The position numbers were made by a program, and so were the translations under genes. Positions 46,887 to 57,479 of a stretch of DNA of 64,000 bases are shown here, piece by piece; positions within the stretch are counted from its first letter, which is position 1; each line of letters opens with the position of its first letter. The notes beneath the pieces are model-generated. The model did not search any database, was not told where the DNA came from, and saw nothing but the letters and a program-made list of their open reading frames with translations. The DNA comes from Gambelia wislizenii (Eukaryota; Chordata; Lepidosauria; Squamata; Crotaphytidae): NCBI GenBank assembly GCA_030847615.1, contig JAUMIR010000001.1, positions 179,943,001-180,007,000 on the forward strand. Direction: 5' to 3'.

Positions 46887-48400
46887 CATAGGGGTTGTTC
46901 CTGTGGTACTGTCAGTGGGTATTCCAATTTCATTCCACATGAGATTCAAGCAGACCTCTTTGAGACCAGAAAAAAAAATGAAAATGGCAACAACAGTCAG
47001 TTGTAATATAGGTCTTTCCTCATTTCTTTACAAGTTTTTGAATTTCCTTGAACACTGTTTGTAGAAGATACAGACAGGCTTACTTGAGTTGCTGTTGCCT
47101 GTTCCATTCATTTATCTATGTTCCAAAAAGGTTACCCAGAATGCTGCCCTTTGAATTTCCACAGTGTCACAGCAAGAGGTATACTCAGGTCGGGGGGGGA
47201 AAAATCTATTTACATTGTCACTTTTCCCTGGCAGATTCTTGATAACACAGCTGAGTGGAGGGGTTGCCTAGTGGTCAATTTTTAAATTAATGCTGGTACA
47301 ACAATTTTTTTTAAAAAAAATATACACTATTCTTCTGATTCTGGGCTGAAATTTGCTTTGAAGAAAATTGTTTCTTTCTAATGTCTGCCAGGGATCATAG
47401 CCTCCATATCTAAAACAATTTCATGTCTGAAAGGATTCAGAAAGGAAATATGAATCATTGTCTCAGCCAGTCACTTAGAAAGAAGGGTTTGCCATATTTT
47501 TCTCTCTCCATTTCATTCATAAGGGGAAGACTTGGGCAAGCCTACTTCTTGTTACTTACTCAGGTTAAAAAAAGTAAATATTTTCACCTAGCAATTTGTG
47601 ACAGATTATTATTTGGTTCACTACACTACTTTCAGTTGCCGAGCAATTATCTCAATTGGCACTGTTAGGGCCAAGTATCACTGGAGATGAGTTGCATCTG
47701 ATACTACTGGGGCACGATTTGTCCCAAATAGCATAGTAGAGATGGAGAAAGTTTGAATCCAGAATTTTGCTGCTAATCCTATTTGGGAAAGAAATACCAG
47801 GAGCAGAAGTAATGCCTGTGCATTGGTGAAAAGCAATCTTTCTATTTGAGAAATTTATTTGAAGTTGTCAGTGGTGGGACTTGTATGGATTAGAATAATA
47901 ATTCCCTGCTTTCATTCTCACAGAAGTGCTAAAATCCAGGAATGAAAGAGCTCCTGAGCCTTTCCCTCAAAGTCATAATGTGCATTATTTGCCTTTTTAT
48001 ACACAGTAAGTGATGTTATCCTAACTAAGCTTTGTACTCATGTGTACATATGCAGAGAAAGAGAGAGACCCAGACTTTCCTATTAATTTAAGCTATTAGA
48101 AGCTCCAACTAGAGGAATGGGAGTAATTAAAAGGGGATGGATCTCCTTCCTGTGCAGCCTGTAGTGCCACTTCTTATGTGGACCCAGAGAATCCCCCAAA
48201 CCTCTGAAGCAGTTTTTCAAGGGGCAGAGAGACCTGCAAGGGGAGGTATTGTTGAAAACAAAGGACTATGTGCATGCCCCTTTTCCCATTGTTGCCAGAA
48301 CACATATTGTTTATTTTTCAGAGTTTTGTCCCATTCTTATTTGAAGGAGCCCAGGACAGTACATAGGTTTGCATTGGCCTATTTGTCAGGTTAAGCTAAG
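46887..48400. other. Unannotated spacer
   Basis: A G-run is at about 47,192-47,200. No gene or named repeat was recognised. Confidence 0.5.
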
Positions 48401-48710
48401 ATAAATTATCAGATGCAGCAAATACGGTGTTATAATGTCAAAACAAGACCGCAAAAGGGCTTCCCTATCCACACAACATTGAGCCCCAGCATTCTGCAAG
48501 GGTTCTGCTGCTGTCAAGAGGGTGGTATTTTTATTATTATATATTATTTTTTATTATTATATTAGTGGGGAGAAGCCACCAATTGATCTCCCATGATTTG
48601 TGTGTGTGTGTGTGTGTGTGTGTGTGATTGCTTATGTGCAAAACCATGCCCTGTTTTGCTAGCATGATTCCAGCATCAATAGGCGGTCCCCACCAGAACA
48701 CTTGCAGGTG
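48401..48710 (+). mobile_element. Probable MITE remnant, TTATCAGATGC family
   Basis: AAATTATCAGATGCAGCAAA at 48,401, followed by TACGGTGTTATAATGTCAAAAC and CCGCAAAAGGG, parallels the inverted right end of the outer element at 49,940-51,353 and of the fragment at 18,489-18,666. The far end is not found. A TTATTATTAT tract and (TG)n at 48,599-48,626 lie inside. Confidence 0.45.
48599..48626. repeat. (TG)n microsatellite
   Basis: A pure run of 13-14 TG units. Confidence 0.95.
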
Positions 48711-48954
48711 AGAACAGAAAGACTAGGCATGGTATGCTCTTTTCATGAACCTCCCATCTTGCCTGCAAGGTTTCAAGTATGTTTCAGTGCTTGTGTGTTC
48801 ATTTTGTTTGGTAATTTAGGTGTTTTTGGACTTTTAAGCATGTTCGTGTCTTCCCACAAGAACTACCAAAATCTCACCCATGCAAAAACGTGGAAGTAAG
48901 CAGTGCAAGCAGCCATATTGCCAGAATCCAGGGGCATCTATGTCTTGTGACATA

Positions 48955-49271
48955 GGACTTTTTCAAATGGGGGGGGGAACGAGGAGGTTGGGAGAAGAAC
49001 GGTGCTGTCCTGCTTATAGCACTCCATTTCAGACGACACTGTCTTCCTCCCGACCTTCCCCCTTGTTTCTTCCATGCTGTGGGCATGAGAAACAAGCCGC
49101 TTTTATTGACAAAAAAACCCTGTCAATAAGAAGCGGCACCTGCAGCACAGAGGAAGCATGGGGGAAGGGCAAGAGGAGGACAGCACCATCTGAAACGGAG
49201 CGCTGTAAGTGGGACAGCGCCATTCTTCTCCCAACCTCCTCGGGTTTTTTTTCCCCCATTTGAAAAAGTCC
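48955..49271. mobile_element. Palindromic MITE with ATA target duplication
   Basis: GGACTTTTTCAAATGGGGGG (48,955) and inverted GGACTTTTTCAAATGGGGGA (ending 49,271) are flanked by perfect ATA repeats at 48,952-48,954 and 49,272-49,274. The arms pair over most of the length: GCACTCCATTTCAGACGACA with GTCTGAAACGGAGCGCTG-like, and AAGCCGCTTTTATTGAC with GTCAATAAGAAGCGGC around the centre (about 49,110). 317 bp, non-coding. The frames of 127 and 76 codons on the two strands are the two sides of the palindrome. Confidence 0.92.
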
Positions 49272-49477
49272 ATAGCATGCAAAAAGAAGTGTTATTATGC
49301 CAAAATATTAGGCTGTAAAATATAGTACCAAAAGAATGTGTTGGAACCTGCTAAGTCCAATGCTTTCTGACTACTCAGTACATTTTTCCTCTCTGTCCAC
49401 ACACATCCAAACTCTTTCTCAACCATATTTATATTTATTTATTTTATATATGGCTCCAACAATTCTCTGTGAAACAT

Positions 49478-49507
49478 TATCATCATCATCATCATCATCA
49501 TCATCAT
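49478..49507. repeat. (ATC)n microsatellite
   Basis: About ten ATC/TCA units in a row. Confidence 0.95.
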
Positions 49508-49939
49508 TTTGTACCGCTGTGATGAATGTGTTTGCAAGGATGGAACTCTTGGCATATACTAAGAAGGAAGGCTCTTCCCACGAGACAACCATCCAGGTAA
49601 CGACTAGATCCAGACATCCCTAGATGCAACAAGGTGGGTTCCCCATGCCCCCACGAGCATACCATACCAGACAAATCCAGTTGGATCTTGCAGTCTAGAA
49701 AGAAGGGACACCAATGTTGGGATAGAACTTTGCTCAATGATAAACTGCATATGACATTTCTATTTTTTAAAAGTATCTGTTAGCAAGTGAGAGGAAAGAC
49801 CTTTGCTCAAGACATAATTGCTGTCCTTTAGAGTTGACCTTACTGGACTAGATGGAAACAGAATTGTTTTTCCATCTGGGTTGTCATGTATGAGCAAACC
49901 ACAAATGCATGCTATTTTATTGCTCCTGCTTACATCTAA

Positions 49940-51353
49940 GGACTTTATCAGATGAACAAGTTTAAAATGTTATTTTGCCAGCATAGAAAACCCATTTCTA
50001 TGCCAGCAAATAACATCCCCCCCCGTACTTACTTCGTTTCCCAGCAAAGGCTCACCAGCAATAAAGAGGAAGTGAACAGAGCCCCATTCACTTCCTCAGT
50101 CAAAATCCCGTAAGACTTCATTGTGTGGGAAATTAAAAATTAAAAACGAGAAAAACAAAAAGTTGCAGAAAGCACGCACGCACACACACACACACACACA
50201 CACACTTTGAAAGTCCCAAGTAATCCAGAGAGGGTCATAAAAAAGAGCAAAACTTACCTGGATGTCTTGGGGCTGGTTTACACAGCAGATTTATTGCGGC
50301 AACTTGCGCTTTAATTCTTTTCTGCATCTGTGCCAGTCAGGTATTTTTTTCTAATTATGCCACTTTTTCATTCAGACTTGAAAAAGTGTGGGGGGTGTGG
50401 CCTCCCAAGCAGACAAAGGCTGTATGGGCATAGACCCTCCTTTGAAGCCTTGCATTTCCGAGCTAAAGACTCACAGACTGCCCAAATAGCAGGGGGGAAG
50501 ATCAAAGAAGTGGCTCTGTCTCTGTCTCTCTCTAAATCTGCCTGTAAATGAACCCACTCCCTGAAGCAGAGGGAAAGACCTTGCTGCCATGCCGTGGATC
50601 CTAAGGTGAACCTATCACAAGTTTTTCCAGCACGATTTGTTTAGTCAGGGTTCACAGACTTGCAAAATAGCAGAGGATTTTTGACTCTTCCTCCCTCAGT
50701 CCCCCTCCCCCCTCTCTCTCTCCCTCCCCCAAGCAGAGCTGACAGATGGGAACATTATGACTGAAAGGTCTTGGGAATCCTTTTTCTTGGCAGACCTTCT
50801 GCAAAATAGCAGAGAGGATTTTTCAAAGTTTCCTGATCACTACTGAATGCAGTCCCTCTCTTTTAAGCCCGCCCCTTACATCATAGCAACCAATCACAGT
50901 AAAGATCTGCGGAAGCTCTTAACGGAATTGTAGTTTACACTGCCAATAAAGCGCTACATTGCAAATATACCGGCAAAAGTAGCGACATCCCCTGGCACGC
51001 TATATTTGGGTGTTTTACCTTCCCCCCTTCTGAATGAGGCGATGCTGTGCTGCGATCCATGGGGACTATGAGCTATCTTAGCGGTATATTTAGAAGAATA
51101 TTTGCCCGTGTAAATGACCCCCTGATCTCATCCAGAAGTGTACAAGCTGGACCGGCTATTGTCAGGGTAAGTATGAGAGTTAAATGGCAGAAAAGCAGCA
51201 GAGGGATCTATTGATGACTTAAGCCATCAATTAAAAACCATGGGGGTTGGTGGGGACATAACCGCGAAAGGGGGATGTCATCTGAGATGTGCACCCTTTT
51301 GTGGTTATGTGGCATAGTTATGATGCCGTATTTTGTCCATCTTGATAAAGTCC
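49940..51353. mobile_element. TTATCAGA-family element carrying a nested second element
   Basis: GGACTTTATCAGATGAACAA at 49,940 pairs with the inverted right end GGACTTTATCAAGATGGACA, and TAA flanks both ends (49,937-49,939 and 51,354-51,356). Left and right flanking thirds match the MITE at 28,434-28,909. A GTTTACA-type element (50,269-51,122) sits between them. Without the insert the host would be about 560 bp. A (CA)n tract is at 50,173-50,205. No transposase. Confidence 0.88.
50269..51122 (+). mobile_element. GTTTACA-type MITE (copy A, nested)
   Basis: GGGGCTGGTTTACACAGCAG at the left and the inverted GGGGTCATTTACACGGGCAA at the right are the termini. It matches the element at 55,776-56,676 along nearly its whole length, with small indels. 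The duplicated target is unclear (CTTG/CCTG). The inner part includes CCTAAGGTGAACCTATCACA, which resembles the squamate SINE body seen at 52,803. About 854 bp, no coding region. Confidence 0.88.
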
Positions 51354-51356
51354 TAA

Positions 51357-52802
51357 ATAAATAGAATGTGGGTAGCTAACACTTTCTCTGGTTTGTTGGA
51401 ACAGAAACAATCTGGAGAATGGGAGCTACTTCCATTTGCATGACACAATAAACCCCACATCCTTTGTAAATAGGAGAAGGTGGTCAGCATGTCCAAAAGT
51501 CTGCTCGTAAATGACAGGGCAGGATTCCCATAGGTTCTGAGCTTGTTGTGTCCTGCAAATTCATAGTCTGACTTGGTGTAAACCAGTTTAATTTTTCTTT
51601 TTGTACTTCTAGATTTTACTATTGAGAATATAACCCACAAATTTGCCACTGAATGCTTCAGGAACTGTGAGGAAGTACCAGATGCTTTAAAGATTGCTTA
51701 TGGATTTTGGAGGGCATCTGTCCTATACATACGCAAAGTTTGGATTTCCTAAGTTCTAGACATATATTTTATTTCTCTTTAAATACAGCTAGTGTTGCTT
51801 AGCTGCAGGGTGTTTTGTGGTACATCTGCTATGAAGAACGCTAAAAATATATAATGATTTGTGTTCCAGAGCTCTGAGAAATACTTAGGTTCAGGGGAGT
51901 TGTGTAGGCTGAGTTTATTTTATTAAGCTTTATTAGTTTTGTTTTGGTTGTGTGGGTTGAATCAACTGAGATTTCTCCATCCATTATCATCTCTCTGTGC
52001 TATGGTACATCTCACAAATAAAAAATGGTTGCTGTGTTCATTGCAAGTAATGTGAGTTACAAAGTGAGCCAAATAATGTTATCTTCTTTGCTGGACCAAC
52101 TCATGTTGAAGGAACACTATCTTAGCTTCCCCAGATGCACAAATGTTTCCAAGGTTTTAAATTACTTGCAGGAGCATGCAGGGGAAGGTAACAACTTTTT
52201 CATGGCCTTTCAATAGCCAGAAGATTCCAATTTAGAGATAAAAATCATTCCCTTTGTTTCAGTGAACTACTTTTTCTTGGCTTCCTGGTTCACACCTAGT
52301 CTTGTCCAGCTGGCCATAGTGAGATTAACTCAGATTAATTTCACTTATTAAGTAATAATTTAGTTACTTAAATTAGGCAAGGACTTTCATTCCACTTCTT
52401 ACTTTCAACTTGGAGCCATACCATAAAGCCATAATCAGTCCTAGTCTTATAAAAAAGTTGGAGGCCTTACTTAGGATACTGATGCAGAAGACCTCTTATG
52501 TTGTTCCCTTTGTGCCAAGTCACATAGTTTAAGCCTAGACACATGCCTCTGCCAATGGGGAATAGCTGCCAGCTCAAAGCATGGCCAATATTCTCCTAGC
52601 TGAAAAGGCCTCAGACTTATAATACTTATCATGCTTCCATGTTTTAGCTCTGTCATCATGATAAAAGTCATGCATTGTGTTGCTAAATATTGTGACTAAA
52701 TCTTCAGATCCTGTCTCCAGAACCCCCATCCAATAATCTGCAGTATAGACAACCAAAGCTGCATGCTTTAACTTAGGTCAATTTAGGCTGTGTTAGGTTG
52801 TA
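51357..52802. other. Unannotated spacer
   Basis: The 98-codon reverse-strand frame at 51,353-51,649 and others show no domain. No named repeat was recognised. Confidence 0.5.
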
Positions 52803-53093
52803 GTTGTTGTGTCTTCAAATCATTTCCAAATTATGGCAACCCTAAGGCTGACCTGTCACAGTGTTTTCTTGGCAAGATTTTTTCAAAGGGGGGGGTTGCC
52901 ATTGCCCTCCTCTGAGGCTGAGAGAGTGTGACTTTTCCAATGTCATCCAGTGGATGTTCATGGCTGAGCAGAAATTCATTGTCAAGCAGGGATTTGAGGA
53001 CCCACATGATGTACTGGTTTGAACATTGGACTATAACTCTAGAGATACTCCAGTTGTAGTCCAACACTCAAACTGCTACACTATGCAAGCTCT
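52803..53093 (-). mobile_element. tRNA-headed squamate SINE with BovB-like tail
   Basis: On the minus strand the head reads GCATAGTGTAGCAGTTTGAG and GTTGGACTAC (tRNA-like A-box region), then GGGTCCTCAAATCCCTG (degenerate B-box). The body contains CTCTCTCAGCCTCAGAGGAG and GGCAATGGCAACC, and the tail AGGGTTGCCATAATTTGGAA...TTTGAAGACACAACAAC. The tail resembles the BovB 3' end at 30,044-30,090, which would let BovB machinery mobilise it. An extra inverted copy of the head (53,016-53,038 against 53,052-53,074) splits A-box from B-box. Confidence 0.85.
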
Positions 53094-53394
53094 CAAAGAA
53101 ATCAGTTTAATTACATTTAGAGAAAACACTTAGGCTGCAATACAGAAGATGCTTCTGATTTAACTTTTGATTTCATTCTCACAGAACAAAATACTTGTTC
53201 TTCAAACTCCCCTGAATTCAGAAAACAACAGGGTTTAGAAGTGATGAATGTCACCAACTGGCATTTTCTTTCTAAATCCTGATCCCATGGTGGGGTTTAA
53301 TCCACAGTTAGGAGATTTAGATGAAGCCTGTGTGAATCTCTCTCTCTCTCTCTGGCTTTTCTTTGCAAATGAAGATTCAGGAAGGACTCATCCC

Positions 53395-53937
53395 ACGCTT
53401 TCTGCAAGCGCACTGATAACTAAAAAGGCCAATCTGAGATAAACAAGTCCGGTTGCAGAAAGCACAGCAGAAGGTCTCCTTGGGTGATGTTTCCGGGATG
53501 TGATGCTTTCTGCGTTGTCATTTCTCTTCAAGACTTGTTTGGCATGAGTTCTCAAATAAAGCTGCAGCATTGTGGATAGTGCATCTCCATGCCTCCCAAT
53601 GTGAGGCCAGGGTAGACCATCGTTGGTGATCAGTTTGGCCGAGCCTGAGATGTTGCTTTAGGGAGTCTTTGTATCGCTTTTTTGGAGCGCCCCTCTTACG
53701 CTGACCCATGGTGAGTTCACCGTAGAGTACTATTTTTGGGAGGCGATGGTCCTCTATCCTAGAAATGTGCCCTGGCCAGCACAGCTGTGTTCTCAATATC
53801 ATGGCCTCAATGCTGGTGATCCCTGCATGCTCAAGGACAGCAACATTCCTCACATAGTCAGTCCAGTGTATATTGTGCATATACAGCGCTGATGAAAGTG
53901 TTCGAGGAGTCATAAGTGGTGGTGATAGGTGGCCCAT
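53395..53937 (-). pseudogene. LINE post-RT C-terminal region with zinc finger
   Basis: The frame holds 'VRNVAVLEHAGITSIEAMIL', 'GHISRIEDHRLPKIVLYGEL' and 'RKRGAPKKRYKDSLKQHLRL', the conserved region after the RT thumb. It stops at 53,518-53,520 with TGA where relatives keep a basic residue (a CGA-to-TGA change is likely), then stays in frame through 'CCAFCNRTCLSQIGLFS', a C-x2-C-x3-C finger-like motif at about 53,475-53,425. This finger probably contributes to target or RNA binding; that is inferred from its place. Confidence 0.8.
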
Positions 53938-54629
53938 GTTTCAAACCCGTAAAGGAAAATAGACAGTACAATGGCTCTATACACATTGATTTTTGTGCTT
54001 TGCCTCAGGTGTTTATTTCTCCAGACTCTTTTGTAAATTCTTCCAAATGTGCTATGTGCTTTTGCTAATCTGTGATCGATCTCTTTGTCAATCTTGGCAT
54101 CTGAGGAGATGATGCTTCCCAGGTAGGTGAACTGCTGAACGGACTTAAGCACAGATTTGTCTACTGCAATGTGGGGATGGTGGTGTTCATCCTGTGGTGT
54201 AGGCTGGTAGAGAACTTCTGTTTTCTTCAGGTTCACTTCCAGCCCAAACAGCTCTGCAGCTGTTGCAAGGCAGGATGTTAGGCACTGCATAGCTGCTTCT
54301 GTGTGGGCAACAAGGGCAGCATCATCAGCAAAGAGCAGCTCATGGACTAGATAGTTTAGAGTGTTAGTGTGAGCCCTCAGACGGCTTAAGTTAAACAAGC
54401 TACCATCAGTACAGTAATGTATATAGATGCCAGCTTCTTCTTCGAGCTCTGCCATAGCCCTTTGGAGCATCATGCTGAAGAAGATTGTAAATAAAGTTGG
54501 AGCAAGAACACAACCTTGCTTCACTCCATTAGCTATTAGAAAGGGCTCTGAAAGAGCATCGCCTGTGTGAATACAGAGAAGCCTATGTGGATAGTACAAA
54601 AACACTGAATGCTTTTTACCACTGTTCAT
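53910..54629 (-). pseudogene. LINE reverse transcriptase, palm-thumb fragment
   Basis: This 239-codon frame carries the RT core: 'GVKQGCVLAPTLF' at residues 35-47, the catalytic FADD at 100-103, 'LEVNLKKTEVLYQP' around 129-142 and 'TYLGSIIS' near 168-175. These are RT motifs B, C, D and E in order. Motif A and the fingers are absent, so the insertion is 5'-truncated at about 54,640. Translation would run out of frame near 53,920, where a frameshift joins it to the next piece (53,518-53,937). As it stands it cannot give an active enzyme. Confidence 0.88.
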
Positions 54630-54640
54630 GTTGTGAATAT

Positions 54641-55771
54641 AAGGTTGGATGTAGAGATCCCAGGAGAGAGTTCAGCTCATGGAATAAACATGCATCCACG
54701 AGGAGATAAGCCAATCTCCCTTCATTTTCCCATAGCCTTCCACACTCTGGGGAAAAAAACAAAACATCCTGTTCCTGAAGATTCATGGATCCTCCAGAAC
54801 AGCACTGGGTTTGGCACAGGAGAAGGGAGGGGAAACTGGAAGAATCACATCCCCTCTTGCTTCTGTCAGTACTCTGGATCACCACCCCTTCTCCAAGCAG
54901 ATGGAACACTTCTATCCATGGAATCCATGTTCTGGATTCAAGACACAGTCTGTAGTAAATTTTTTGCCTTATTTCACTTCCATCATTATCATCTTCTGCA
55001 AGGACTTATTACTGTGGTAAGGCAGCACAGCCAATCTTTTGTATACCAAACAGGCACATAAAATGAGTAGCGTCAGTAACCCTCCTCTCTTTTTTAAAAA
55101 TAAAATAATCTTAGAATATGCTTTCATTTCTGATTTAGCTACATAAATTGTCTGATGGAGTGGCATAAATGTGCAGAAAGAGACACATTATTAAAATTAT
55201 TCAAAAGGCATCATCACCATAAGTTTGCATGTCATTTCCCATTTAAATCCAATAAGTGTCTGAAATCTAAAGTAACTTGCAGTCCTTGAATATTTACACT
55301 TCCAGGTCCATTTGAATGACTGGGATTTTTTTTTGTTGTTTCTGACCAAATAGCTGTGCAATTCCCACCCTGCTGTGGGTGGATAGGTAGGGAGGAGATG
55401 CAACGTTAGAAAGTGACTTACAGCCTCTTTACAGATAGCAGTTTGGAACATAGTACAGTACAGTATATCCAAACTGACCTGTAGGGGAAATAGAAAACTC
55501 TGATCAAGGCTTTAACAAAAATACCTCTGCTGGATGCCAATTAACATCACAAAATAATCACAAAATAACTGAAACAGAAATCAATTTTAACGAGCATGTA
55601 TTCAGATACATTTTTAGCTACCAATGAAGGTGTGCCTGAGGATTTGTATCTCATCCGCTCCACAAGCAGCGACAATAAATGGTTACATGCAGAGATCATG
55701 GGCATCAATCAGCAACCTGAGTGATGAAGATTTCAGGCAGAAAAAGAAAAAGAAAAAAACAACATCCAACT
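54641..55771. other. Unannotated spacer
   Basis: The 150-codon plus-strand frame at 54,609-55,061 starts in the antisense of the LINE and has no domain. No named repeat was recognised. Confidence 0.5.
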
Positions 55772-55775
55772 CTAA

Positions 55776-56676
55776 GGGCTGGTTTACATAGCAGATTTAT
55801 TGCAGCAACTTGCGCTTTAATTCTTTTCTGCATCTGTGCCAGTCAGGTATTTTTTTCTAATTATGTTGCTTTTTGGTTCAGACTTGAAAAAGTGTGGGGG
55901 GCATGGCCTCCCAAGCAGGCAAAGGCTGTATGGGGAAGGGCACAGACCCTCCTTTGAAGCCCTGCATTTTCGAGCTAAAGAAAGACTCACAGACTGCCAA
56001 AATAGCAGAGGGGAAGATCAAAGAAGTGGCTCTGTCTCTGTCTCTCTCTAAATCTGCCTGTAAATGAACTCACTCCCTAAAGCAGAGGGACAGTAATCTC
56101 TCTGCTGAAAGACCTTGCTGTCATGCTGTGGATCCTAAGGTGAACCTATCACAAGTTTTTCCAGCACGATTTGTTTAGTCAGGGTTCACAGACTTGCAAA
56201 ATAGCAGAGGATTTTTGACTCTCCCTCTTTCAGTCCCCCCTCCCCCCATCTGTCTCTCTCTCTCTCTCTCTCTCTCTCCCTCCCCCAAGCAAGCTGACAG
56301 ATGGGAACTTTATGACTGAAAGGTCTTGGGAATCCTTTTTCTTGGCAGACCTTCTGCAAAATAGCAGAGAGGATTTTTCAAAGTTTCCTGATCGCTACTG
56401 AATGCAGTCCCTCTCTTTTAAGCCCGCCCCTTACATCATAGCAACCAATCACAGTAAAGATTTCTGGCAGCCCTTAACGGAATGGTAGTTTACACTGCCA
56501 ATAAAGCGCTACATTGCAAATATACTGGCAAAAGTAGCGACATCCCCTGGCATGCTATATTTGGGTGTTTTACCTTCCCCCCTTCTTAATGAGGCGATGC
56601 TGTGCTGCGATCCATAGGAACTATGAGCTATCTTAGCGGTATATTTAGAGGAATATTTGCCTGTGTAAATGACCCC
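55776..56676 (+). mobile_element. GTTTACA-type MITE (copy B)
   Basis: GGGCTGGTTTACATAGCAGA to the inverted GGGGTCATTTACACAGGCAA, flanked by CTAA at 55,772-55,775 and 56,676-56,679 (or TAA plus one unpaired C). The body parallels copy A at 50,269: GACTTGAAAAAGTGTGGGGG, CCCTCCTTTGAAGCC, CACAAGTTTTTCCAGCACGA, AGCCCGCCCCTTACATCATA and TAAAGCGCTACATTGCAAAT. A (TC)n run at 56,252-56,280 is longer than in copy A. The strongly similar copies suggest recent activity of an unseen transposase. Confidence 0.9.
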
Positions 56677-56687
56677 TAAGTGTATTA

Positions 56688-57198
56688 ACACACACACACA
56701 CACACAAATTTGCCCCAGTGGTTTGGAGCCCAGCGGACCTGGGTGAGAATCAGTCATTTAGTCTTCTTTTCTCTGTCTTGGAAAAGCAAGAAAGAAAACA
56801 ATCTTAACATATTTAAATTTAAATGAGATGCTGTCTATTAAGAGCAAGCTGATGTGCTTAGTGATAGTGCCCTCTGGTTCTATCAATGACATATATCAAC
56901 CAGTTCTAAAAAGTGGGTTGTGTAGCCCATGGAAGCCTTGGACTGTGGTTAGCAAAACTGCCAACAAAAAATAACCCCACTACTACATACAAAGACTCTG
57001 ACTGCAGAAGCAACTTACTGATGTGGGCTACAGTGGTGATGGCAAACTTCATCAGCCTAAGGGTTTGGACTCTTCCAGCCAGACTATTCATGAGCTGAAA
57101 CTTTTCAGCCCATGCATCTATCAGCCCTAAGAAGAGTGCCTGAAATCAGTCTTAACTCCCACCCACCCCTCTTCCCCCCTAGCCAGATCAACCAATTG
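56688..57198. other. Unannotated spacer starting with (CA)n
   Basis: A (CA)n run at 56,688-56,706 directly follows the MITE. No gene or named repeat was recognised in the rest. Confidence 0.5.
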
Positions 57199-57335
57199 CA
57201 CAATGTTTTTTGTCTTGTTAAATGTTTTAAATTGTTATATAATTTTAGATGGTTTAATTTTTTTCTGTTGTCTATGGCCTGCCTTTGGATCTTTTTTTAT
57301 ATACGGCAAGGTATAAATAAAAATATATATTTCCA
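57199..57335 (+). mobile_element. Probable L2-like LINE 3' tail
   Basis: TTTTAAATTGTTATATAATTTTAGATGG, then CTATGGCCTGCC and ACGGCAAGGTATAAATAAAAA resemble a plus-strand L2 3' end in order (AT-rich UTR, GCC box, GGTATAAATAAA). Decayed. Confidence 0.45.
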
Positions 57336-57479
57336 TAAACAAGGCAATGAACATGGTAGCCATTGTTTCAGGCACAAAAAGGGTACTAACAGGGGCTTTT
57401 CATGGTGACTTGTGTGGCATCCTCTTTTGAAATAAGATGAAACAGAAGCCTTCAGGGGTCTCTTATTTTGTGTAAGGCG

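Larger units (their letters stand above)
53390..54640 (-). mobile_element. 5'-truncated LINE with RT and C-terminal zinc finger
   Basis: The element is read from 54,640 downward. It starts inside the RT palm ('GVKQGCVLAPTLF', then 'LLFADDAAL'), continues into the RT thumb ('FTYLGSIISSDAKIDKEID') and post-RT block ('MGQRKRGAPKKRYKDSLKQH'), and ends in a C-x2-C...C zinc-finger-like stretch. The 5' portion of ORF2, including any endonuclease, is missing. The clade is not fixed; the sequence order is that of the widespread 'F52C9.6-like' RT family. Confidence 0.85.

Noticed and set aside
48880..49263. 127-codon plus-strand frame with a 76-codon minus-strand partner
   Set aside because: Both are the two faces of a palindromic MITE.
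49478..49507. (ATC)n run as a LINE tail
   Set aside because: No LINE 3' end lies next to it.
53040..53093. Possible tRNA gene
   Set aside because: Only SINE head-like A- and B-box words are present, separated by an inverted duplication; no cloverleaf can be drawn.
54609..55061. 150-codon plus-strand frame
   Set aside because: It starts in LINE antisense sequence, has no recognisable motif and is of a length expected by chance in this window.
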